NCBI GenBank assembly: GCA_021399435.1
Contig: JAJTUP010000054.1
Location: 1 to 64,000, forward strand
Direction: 5' to 3'
DNA length: 64,000 nt
Source: Diaporthe sp. PMI_573
Taxonomy: Eukaryota > Ascomycota > Sordariomycetes > Diaporthales > Diaporthaceae
Positions 56,287-64,000 of this stretch are shown here, one piece after another. A program made the translations under genes and the position numbers. The notes below the pieces were generated by a model, which saw only the letters and a program-made list of their open reading frames with translations, made no database searches and was not told where the DNA came from. Position 1 is the stretch's first letter. Each line of letters opens with the position of its first letter.

Positions 56287-56662
56287 CTAATTGAGTCCAT
56301 CCTTGGCAACAGTTTCAATGTGTCGCATTGCGATAGGCGCGGCGTCCGTGTATCTGGGGATGTCCTCCAACAGTTTAGCTCCGATCGTTCCTTTCATGGC
56401 GGTGTTGTAATCGTCTTCGGACGAAAAGACGAATGTTGCATTTACTTGGAAGGGGCTCGCTTCCCCTCCAAGTTTAACCACCTTCCAATTAACAAGGATC
56501 GGGCCGAAGAGTTTCTCGGCCAACTCTACGTGCGTCTTTATGTAGTACTCGAAGTCGAACTTTGCTTCTCGAGGATACAAAATCTAGAAGCTTGTGGGTG
56601 AGCTATTGCGTGAGACAAGGTATAGACTCGGCTGCAAAACTCACCGTCCATGTGACAGTCAT
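56287..56662 (-). CDS. EthD-domain protein, intact, 2 exons
   Basis: Exon 1 (56645-56662) codes TVTWT after the start Met. A 61-bp intron (56584-56644, gtgag to tag) is followed by exon 2 (56287-56583), giving 104 aa, the normal length of EthD-type dimeric alpha-beta-barrel proteins. Key blocks are ILYPREAKFDFEYYIKTHVE, LAEKLFGPILVNWKVVKLGG, EASPFQVNATFVFSSEDDYN and DIPRYTDAAPIAMRHIE. EthD proteins in fungi assist or carry out oxygenation and ring reactions, often in secondary metabolism; the actual role is unknown here. A TATA-like atataaatag lies at 56796-56805, only a few bases from the Copia LTR, so the upstream regulatory DNA has been replaced. Confidence 0.8.
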
Positions 56663-56811
56663 GGCGTTTGTTTGAGTTTGGATTATCGGGGGAACAGGGC
56701 TAGACTTCAAACTAGGTAGGCCTGGTCGGTTTCTGTGTTGACGAATCTTCAGGTGAATCCTTTTCCAGCCAGGCACATCGGGGGGAAACTGGTTCTATTT
56801 ATATTTGTATT

Positions 56812-57016
56812 TGTTGAATGGCCTTTGCCATATGGCGATAGTACGTACGTACGTAGGGGTCTGTTGGTTGGTTCTGATTGTATTGCTTGCTTAGGGAAAC
56901 GGGTGTACTATCGTACGAAGGGGAAGAGGCCACTCTTCCCCAGCCGGGCCCCCGGCTGACTAAGCACACCCAACCTATCGAACTAACGTGCGATCCAACC
57001 AGGTGCTATTCCAACA
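56812..57016 (-). repeat. Copia 3' LTR (205 bp)
   Basis: Begins tgttgaatggcctttgcc and ends tgctattccaaca. It contains tacgtacgtacgta near 56841, a ccgggcccccgg-type palindrome near 56945 and two CGYRCG motifs further on. Confidence 0.9.
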
Positions 57017-57040
57017 CAGACTCTCTTTTCTTTTTGAGAT
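57017..57040 (-). other. Polypurine tract of the Copia element
   Basis: On the coding strand this reads ctcaaaaagaaaagagagtc directly next to the LTR, the usual primer site for plus-strand synthesis. Confidence 0.7.
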
Positions 57041-57457
57041 CGCACGCCCTGAAAACCATGACTTTGAGCAAGTTGAATTGCTCGTACGATAGCTCTTTTC
57101 CAGAGCTATCTTTTGCAACCAAGGTCAGGTTGAACTGACCAGTTTTGACCAAGTTCGGTGTAAGTGACGTACGGTACACCAGGAAAACCGTTTGGCCCCC
57201 GGGTATCACGACGACACTTTTCTCCCCCTTTTCTTCCTCCTTTTCGCACGGCAACAACTTCTCAAGCAGCAGACAAAGGAAACTTTCTTGCAGCACTTTC
57301 AGCAGCATTTTCCTTTGCCGTCAGTGATTCATTCGTACGGGTGAGCACTTGCCCAGCCGTAAAGGGAAGATACGGCGACAGCGCACACTTGCACGCTGTC
57401 CCGGCGAATGTTTAAACACCCTTCCTCTCCCTTTCTTCCCTCGACTTCTTTCTTCCT

Positions 57458-59110
57458 TCATCGCACGGTAGCTTCCTTTGCTTCGTGCGGTTCCTTTTTG
57501 TCCAGCCTATCCACAAACGCTTCGATTCGAATTCTGAGCGTATTTGTAGATATGAGGCGTTCCAGGGCCTGGTTGGGGGTCTTCTTCGTACAGGCATCTG
57601 CCGGGTTGTCTTTGCCATCGATCCATCGTACCTCTGAGATCTCTTTCTTTTCGTACGACTCTCGGAGGGACATGATATCTATCATCAGTCTCTTCTCATC
57701 TGTAGTTCCTAGCTTGACTAGGCATTCGTACAGAGATCGTGAGTCTGAGCAGATCACCAGTGGGACTCGTGGTATGTTCAAAGAGTCTAGTATCCGGTTG
57801 AGCGTCGTACTAAGGGCAATCCCACTATCAAAGCCCGTAGTCATGCCATAGAGTTCACTAGCCAGAACGCTTCGTGTAACTCTTTTACACTTCGTAGAGC
57901 TCCAGTGGATGATATTGCCCTGGATCTCAAAGTCATTCTCCGTACGACCTGTTTCCGTAGCCAGCACGATGATGAACCCTAGCTGTGAGCTTAGGTCCTT
58001 GTTGTTTGCAAAAGATCCATCTGTGAAGATGTACAGTTTTGCTCGTGCGAGGTCAAGTGGCACATATGTTAGACCCCTGGATGGGTTCCTCATTTGCCAC
58101 TCTATTCGCGCGTTCAGAGCCTCGATGTCTTTTTCCTCTGGCTCTTTGACTTGTGCTGCTGCTGATAGGTCGTACGAAGCCTCGGGTTGGCAGATGGAAG
58201 CAATGTATGCTCCCCTTGCCCTTTGGGCTATGTACTGTTGAGGTGCGTCTTCCGCACGAGGGTCAACCAGGCTGAGTTGACTCGCCTGTCCCTTTTGTAC
58301 GAAGGTGATGTTCTCCCCTTCGAGACTAATTCTGCCTCCGTTGAACTCAATTGGTTGTTCTGGGGTCAGAATAGTCTTGGGCTTCGCACGGAAGTTCTTC
58401 TTCCTCAACTCCTCCTCCTCCTTGTGCGAGAAGGGCTCAGTTGCAAAAGTAAAGGTATCGTCTGTTTGCATACCTGTGATAGCAAAGTTCTCTGGGCCAT
58501 CTGTGGTATATAGCAAACATGGGTCGTACGTAGAGATCTTCATCCCTAGGGCCTCTGTGTGGTGCGAATGGTATGTTTTGAACCAGTAGAGCCCTGATTC
58601 TGCAAGTCCGTACAATGGTTTCGAGATCAAGAGGACTGTTCCTTCGGGGTACCTCTCCTCAAGCTCTGTAGGCAATCGTGCGATGATCGTTCTGGTCAAC
58701 CTGTCCTCAGATTGAGTATATGCTTGGGTGATATCCCTGAGTTCCCCTTGTGCCCCAAAGTCTCGTACGAGGGTAGGGCCTAAGGCAAAGATCAGCCTCT
58801 GGCTCATCCTCTGAATAGTTGGGGCCTGGGTGAGGATGGCTTGTTTTTCTTTATCCCCATAGCCTTGTACGACCAGCCTGGATTTCTCCATAGGCTTGGT
58901 AGACTTGTTCTTGATCTCTCGTACCATTCGCGTCTTGTATACTCGAAGCCCTTTGTGAATTCCCTCTGGTTTGTATCGTACGAAGGAAAACACGTTTTCG
59001 TTTGCAAGGGCATTCAGTTCCATAGCATCTGATTCCTCAAAGGGACCTCCTGGCACGTTGATAACGTTATCCGCACGAAGCTTGAGGGCTAGTTTCAAAG
59101 TTATCCTTTT
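57458..59110 (-). pseudogene. Copia reverse transcriptase and RNase H
   Basis: The frame is open for 546 codons. Reverse transcriptase blocks include RLVVQGYGDKEKQAILTQAP, LRDITQAYTQSEDRLTRTII and LLISKPLYGLAESGLYWFKT. The usual YVDD active site is represented by GMQTDDTF, unusual in its first residues. RNase H follows with LYIFTDGSFANNKDLSSQLG, TRSVLASELYGM and ICSDSRSLYECL, then KDNPADACTKK near the end. It is separated from the integrase frame by a one-base shift near 59100. Confidence 0.8.
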
Positions 59111-60325
59111 CCTTCTGGGTCAAGAATACTTGGAAGTATCGTGCGGTTGTTTTCCGAGGTCGTCCTCTCTTCCTTGGCTGCTCTGGCTCTGGTCGTACGA
59201 TGATCTCGTCTTCAACTTCGTCATGTTGGGTCTCCGCACGATGATATGCTTTGGCCTGGGTAGCTCTGAAGGTAGCCGGTCCATTGACTGTTTCGATAGT
59301 CAAGTTGTGCCCGTCTCTGGCCTTGAGTTCGTGCGGTCCGGTCCATCCTTTGTTTTCCCTCCAAATCATCACTTCAGCGCCCAGTGGCAGGGACAGAACT
59401 TCGTGTAGATCTGGGCCGTTTCTTGTGTTGATCGCGCGGTTGATCTCTACCTCTGCGCGAATCTTTCGGAGCATCTTCATGGCCTTCTGAATTGCTTCCG
59501 CACGAAGTGTGATTTCCGGCGAGGGTGGTGAGTCTTGGTTGATTCGGGGGTATGCCCCGAAAACAAGAAGGGTTGGTACGATACCATTTGGGCCAGCGGT
59601 ATCGTTGAGAGCCTTGATTGCCATCTGGAGTATCGTCTCCTTGTCTGTAATATGGCCGATTTCTTGAGTAAGAATATCGTACGCCCTCCGGAGAGGAGCG
59701 TGTAGTCTCTCCACTTTCCCAACTGCCCAATGTGCCTCACCGGCATCTCTTCGCACGATATGCCCAGGATCTTAGCATTATTCCTGAATTCCTCAGAAGC
59801 AAAGTTCGTTCCTGGGTCGTGCGAGATGTGATCTGGGGGTCCGAGGTAGGTATATATCCAGCACCGGCATAGGGCGTTCCAAGTGTCTCGTGCGGAGAGG
59901 GACTTTAGAAACGTAGCGGCTTGAAAACTCGTCTCTGAGTCCACAACATGTAGAACATTGTCGTCCCCTAATCGCACGACGTCAACTACTACTTGATAGT
60001 TGAAGTGGTTCTTATCTTTGATGGAGAATTTGAACCGTCTTGGGGCTTGGTCGTGCGATTGGCAGTGGTGACAAAACTTCTGAATAGACTCAAGAGCACT
60101 TTGTTCCACATCTTCGTGCCCAGCGTTCCTCAGCAGTTTATATAGCCTTTCCGCACGAGGGTGTCCAAAGCGTCTATGTAGACGTCTTAGCTCTGCCTCT
60201 GTAAAGAAAACTCCTGCTTCCGTACGGCTGGTGTTGAAGAATGGGTGTCCCCATTTCCGAATCACAGGAATCTTCACACCGTCTTCTCGTACGATGACAT
60301 TCTCCACATTATTGAAAGTATGCCT
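59067..60325 (-). pseudogene. Copia integrase
   Basis: GAG-pre-integrase: RRLHRRFGHPRAERLYKLLR with the following C..C (FCHHCQSHD). Integrase core: YQVVVDVVRLGDDNVLHVVD, HISHDPGTNFASEEF and, after a one-base deletion near 59744, EAHWAVGKVERLHAPLRRAY. The C-terminal part has VMIWRENKGWTGPHELKARD and a basic RKRGRPRKT. The shift near 59744 lies just before the catalytic glutamate region; if it is a sequencing error the domain would be whole. Confidence 0.75.
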
Positions 60326-60620
60326 TTAGCTTGTCGGCATCGTGCAATGACAGCAGGAAAGGAGTAGGTGTATCCAGAATATAGTAGGTGATTTTGCCTA
60401 GTTGGTTTTTCTTCTGGATAGTTCCTATGGAGGAGACTATTTCGTGCGGGCCGAATTTGACTTTGGCATCTCCTGGGGTCCATGAGATCTTCGCGCGAGG
60501 GTTCTCACGGAAATATGCAAGCACTTGGGCCTTGCCAACTGTCGAGACCTTCGCAGCTCCAGTATCCCACAGTTTCTCCCTGATACTTCGTACTATAGGG
60601 ATTGTGTAGCACGAATTGGG
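60309..60620 (-). pseudogene. Copia-type aspartic protease region
   Basis: LWDTGAAKVSTVGKAQVLAY has the DTGA active-site motif, followed by SSIGTIQKKNQLGKITYYIL and FLLSLHDADKLKAYF. A one-base shift near 60575 separates it from the gag end (HNPYSTKYQGE). A further extra T near 60324 separates it from the integrase part (NNVENVIVREDG). Confidence 0.6.
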
Positions 60621-62480
60621 TTGCTTCTGTGGTCTTTGGGGCTGTGTATATGTCTTCTCCGGTCGTACGGTGGAAGAAAGCAGCATCGAGGAGGTAACTA
60701 GAGGAGCCCTCGGTTGCCTGGCCCTCAGAGTCCTCCTCGTCCGAGCTCTCTGCCATGCTCCGCACTTGGTTCTCACCTTCGTACTTAAGAAGAAAGCTCT
60801 CAAAGCCTTTCTCACCTAAGTCGTACGGAGGTTCCTCCCCCATAACCTGACAGGCTTGGAGGTATTGGTCTCTCGTACGCTTCCTCTCAGCCTCTGGATG
60901 GTTTGTAGACCAACAGCCTTCCTTCTTGCACACAAAGCACCTCTTGTTTTGAAGGTGCGGCTTCTGAAGGGCTGTCTGGAAGAAGATCCTGCACGATAGG
61001 GAATGGTTGCCTGTCCCTGATAGTTCACAGGCCTCCCTTTTCCGTACGATATCCTCTGGCGGTCTTTGAAAGGTGCTCTGTACCGCCTGTCCACAAAGTT
61101 GATTTCAGGGGCTGCTTCGTGCGCAAACTGGCGAGCAGTTATCTTCCTATCTTGGGCTACCTGGATAGCTCCTCGAAGGTCTGAAAAGAGACCTTCGCAC
61201 GTAGGTTTCTGCTGCATGATTGCCAGTTCGAATTCCGGCACTCCTCGGCATGCTCGAACTACAGCCGTGCGAAGGGGAATCTCCCCTTGGTACCCCTGTC
61301 CCAGGGCCCTTTGTACGAGTTGTAATCGATCTAGGAGCATTTCCAGTACCTCCACTTGTTTCTTTTCGGGGTTCTCTTGTTTGAGTTGTACGAAAGAAAG
61401 CGTAGTCCAGTCTGCACAGTAATGGTTGTGGTTGGTGGTGGTGTTGAAGTGCATATCCATGAGGGCATATACTTCGTCCCAACGCCTCTCTGGGCCAATA
61501 TGCTCTAGCCAAAAGTCGTACGCACGGTCTTCTAGGATAATAGGGAAGACAGCGTGATATTGATCCTCTCGTACGCCGGTGTGGCGACATGTTGCGATGA
61601 ATGCTCGAGTCTTATCGTATAGCAAATCGTACGGCTTCCCAGTATAGTTTCGCTTCTTGTTCCAATGCTTTGAAAATTGTGAGCTTTGCTGTGGCTCAAT
61701 TGGGCTATTGTAAACAATTCGTGTTGGGGGAAGGTCGTACCCATTGCTCCGAGCAGGTATAGGTCGCGTTATGTCTTCCGTGCGAGGTAGTTGTGGGTAT
61801 GCTTCCACCTCGTGCGAAAACCGTGCTCCCGGGGGTGCTTGTCGTACAGCCTGTGAATCCACCGTTTGTGGCCTCGGCATATATCCTGGCTCTTGACTTC
61901 CATTATATACGCTTCGTGCGGGTGGGCTTCTGTACTCGGCTGGTGCTGCGGGACTCTGGTGTGTCTCTACCGTAGGCTGAATGTTCTCAGAATATACGCC
62001 TTGCGGTTCTGTTCGCGCGAGGGACTCTTGGGCAACACGGTCACCTGGTTCTTCCCCAGCGAGAGGGTCTCGGGTTTGTATCGGAACAGGAGTTCGTTCC
62101 TGGAACCGTACGGGTTGTTTCCCCTTGCTAGCCCGTGCCTGGGCCTCCCGAGCTTCCTCTTCTTCGATTTCCTCTAGGGTCTTCTCTACCAGGCGGCGTA
62201 TTCGTTCTCCATATCTTCGTGCGGGTGGGACTTCGATTCCCTTGTTTGTAAGGGCCTCAATCAGCTCCTTTAGGAACAGACGATCCACTGTGTTGTATTG
62301 GACCTCGGTCCATCCCTCAAAGTCCTCGCACAAAGATATTTGGAGATTTCTTCTAGATATTCCCATTGTTCTTATTTCCCATGTAAGCCGTGCGATGTAT
62401 GTGTTCAGCTCGGCTTCCGTGGGAGCGTTGTGAGGGTCAATTGGGTTAAACCATATCTCGAGGTTCGTACGGCTCCGCCA
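60505..62480 (-). pseudogene. Copia gag with zinc knuckle
   Basis: The capsid-like part is in the long frame 60816-62909: SVWRSRTNLEIWFNPIDPHN near the likely start (about 62490), a Glu/Arg-rich linker, then AFIATCRHTGVREDQYHAVF and PERRWDEVYALMDMHFNTTT. The zinc knuckle CFVCKKEGCWSTNH lies in another frame (60505-60933), so a one-base shift occurs near 60985. The part of the long frame before about 62500 is leader DNA with repeats rather than gag. Confidence 0.7.
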
Positions 62481-62711
62481 TACTGACATCGGGATAGTGC
62501 TTTCCCCTCGAACTTCTTCGTATGTCAGCTGGTGATGGATTTGGCTATTTGCTCGCCTCAGTCTGGGACTGTTCTTCCGGAGTTGTCGGGTTTGACATGG
62601 TGGTGGTCTTCGCGTCGTATCGTGCGAATCGAGTTGTTGATATATACATAGACTATGTCGTCTCGTATAGTCTGGGGTTGTATAGTTGTGCAATGGCGCA
62701 CACCTTGCTAC

Positions 62712-62855
62712 TCTTTCTCGTACGATCTCAGCCTTCACAATAGTGAAGACCTTCTCAAGCAAAAGAATTGAGTAGTTTAGTCGTCTAGAAGTGCTTCTTT
62801 CTCGTACGATCTCAGCTTCTACCGTAGTAGACGCCTTCTCAAGCAAAAGAAAGAA
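62712..62855 (-). repeat. Tandem duplication in the Copia leader, period about 84 bp
   Basis: ctttctcgtacgatctcagc occurs near 62713 and again near 62797, each followed after a diverged middle by cttctcaagcaaaagaa. The pair lies between the 5' LTR (63001-63203) and gag. Confidence 0.65.
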
Positions 62856-63000
62856 GTACTCCTGGGATTTAGCACAAGCGCACGATTCCCGACTCTCCCG
62901 AGGCAGCACTGCTGCAATCTCCTCAGGCTAGTCGTCTTTGTGCGAGCCTCGTCTCTTCACTCTTGCCAATCTGTGAATTGCCAAGCAATCCACTGATCAG

Positions 63001-63203
63001 TGTTGAATGGCCTTTGCCATATGGCGATAGTACGTACGTACGTAGGGGTCTGTTGGTTGGTTCTGATTGTATTGCTTGCTTAGGGAAACGGGTGTACTAT
63101 CGTACGAAGGGAAGAGGCCACTCTTCCCCAGCCGGGCCCCCGGCTGACTAAGCACACCCAACCTATCGAACTACGTGCGATCCAACCAGGTGCTATTCCA
63201 ACA
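63001..63203 (-). repeat. Copia 5' LTR (203 bp)
   Basis: Identical to the left LTR except that gggg is ggg near 63110 and ctaacg is ctacg near 63173. It is the promoter LTR for the minus-strand transcript. The primer-binding site should lie just below 63001 (ctgatcag and adjoining bases); I could not match it to a tRNA. Confidence 0.9.
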
Positions 63204-63637
63204 GCTTCCCAAATTCGTGGATTCGGAACAGATGAATATCGACTGCATGTTCGGCCGACAGCGCAAGGAGGTTTACGCAGACAAGCCATAAGCTTTCGTA
63301 GGGCGTGCAGGAGATATGTCTTGCGGGCGAACGATGCCAGGAAACCAGTGAATGAGAATAGTCTGCTGATAAGTGAAAGGGGAGCCCACTCCGTATGGAG
63401 GGGAGAGTACTAAAGCTGACCTTGTCATTCGGCAAACCTCCCCGCCAATTGGAACTTCTACGGCAAACGCCGCCCGGATTCCCCGGGTGTTAGGAATGCA
63501 ACGCGTCTCAATCACACTAACCCTAAAGCTACACAGACGTAGCCGTGTCCTAACATTACAGCTGCAAGATACCGTGTGATCATACTGTACCAGTAAGAGC
63601 CATGGGCGCGTTCGACACCAAACGCCGCGCCCGTTCA
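63204..63637. other. Flank after the Copia element, no gene seen
   Basis: Short frames only. Sequence continues GC-richer than the region left of the Copia element. Confidence 0.3.
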
Positions 63638-63900
63638 TGGGCTGAATGCCACACCAAAGCGAGTAGTTCAACAGCATCATTCCGTGACTGGTCGTAGGAT
63701 ACGGTCAATGTTAGTCAGCAGAGGCCTTCTCCGGGGACTCAATGCCACCAAGCAAGTGATTCACCTATTGTCATTCTGTGCATTAGCCTGCCAATGTTAT
63801 CGCTAGGCCCTGTCTATAGCTGAACGCCACACAAAAGTGAGCGGTTTCACCAGTGTCGTTCCCGTGTATTAGCCTACCTTGTCACTAGGGCGCCGGGATA
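63638..63900. repeat. Three degenerate tandem units of about 80-100 bp
   Basis: Starts at about 63640, 63737 and 63818. Each unit has gctgaatgccacaccaaa-like words, then a (gag/gtg)ag(t)g-ttca block, a gtcattc-like block and, in the last two, attagcctaccttgtcacta-like sequence. Not coding. Confidence 0.45.
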
Positions 63901-64000
63901 ATGCAACTATTGCTGTAAACGAGAAGCTCCTCCACCACAACGGCTGATTGTGTGGCACCTCGGGACTCCAAGGAACCTTGTGCAACTGGTTCAGCTGCGC

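Larger units (their letters stand above)
56812..63203 (-). mobile_element. Ty1/Copia LTR retrotransposon, full length, young
   Basis: Two LTRs of 205 bp (56812-57016) and 203 bp (63001-63203), TGTTG...CAACA, enclose a minus-strand coding region in the order gag, protease, integrase, reverse transcriptase, RNase H, which defines Copia. The LTRs differ only by two single-base indels, so the insertion is recent. Flanking 5-mers (gtatt and gcttc) differ, so no target duplication is seen. A polypurine tract lies at the inner edge of the left LTR. The whole element is strewn with YCGYRCGR octamers. Confidence 0.9.

Overview
The window looks like a transposon-rich accessory region from a filamentous ascomycete, most likely Eurotiales (Aspergillus/Penicillium-like). 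Three things point there: short GT-AG introns of about 46-154 bp with fungal branch-point words, the kinds of host genes present (Fta2-like kinetochore protein, secreted tyrosinase, EthD protein, HD-domain hydratase-like protein, ENA-type ATPase piece), and the fungal transposon families. Nothing was searched; all calls come from reading motifs and frames.

Layout. 1-2.8 kb: broken host genes (a conserved fungal protein with a C-run frameshift, a P-type ATPase fragment cut at a 150-bp MITE, an unidentified minus-strand frame). 3-6.3 kb: a C2H2 zinc-finger protein gene and weak frames. 6.8-9.6 kb: a pogo/Fot-type DNA transposon with about 50-bp TIRs and a TA duplication, inserted in a spliced reading frame. 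9.8-11.4 kb: a DNA-ligase-like fragment and a small nuclear-type protein. 11.6-13.8 kb: a 3'-truncated hAT transposase. 14.8-15.8 kb: an intact two-exon Fta2-like gene. 16.1-20 kb: a hAT fragment cut by a nearly complete second hAT element. 20.1-22.7 kb: a dsRNA-binding protein gene running into a Gypsy chromointegrase tail, then a Copia fragment. 22.7-30 kb: mostly non-coding, with a 0.86-kb element having 49-bp perfect TIRs and several orphan subterminal-repeat clusters. 30.1-35.75 kb: a nearly intact Helitron. 36.2-38.7 kb: two Tad-like LINE remnants. 38.6-39.4 kb: a fourth hAT fragment. 40.2-41.1 kb: an intact HD-domain gene. 42.7-43.7 kb: a KPVAE-repeat protein. 44.9-47.6 kb: gene and transposon fragments. 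49.6-50.85 kb: an intact tyrosinase gene. 51.1-54.4 kb: a fifth hAT element. 54.4-55.7 kb: a FAD dehydrogenase gene truncated at that hAT. 56.3-56.7 kb: an intact EthD gene. 56.8-63.2 kb: a Copia element with 205/203-bp LTRs. 63.6-63.9 kb: degenerate tandem repeats.

How it fits together: intact host genes (Fta2-like, HD, tyrosinase, EthD, perhaps the C2H2 gene and the KPVAE-repeat gene) stand as islands among at least ten transposon families of different ages. Several element ends abut broken genes with no target duplication, which suggests rearrangement at transposon ends. The most unusual signal is in the Copia element: an octamer of the form YCGYRCGR recurs dozens of times, in all reading frames and in the LTRs, often about 65-85 bp apart, and is rare in the rest of the window. 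Much of the apparent gene breakage in the young Copia, the FAD gene and the first gene is by single-base changes, several in short homopolymers, so assembly error must be excluded before calling these pseudogenes.
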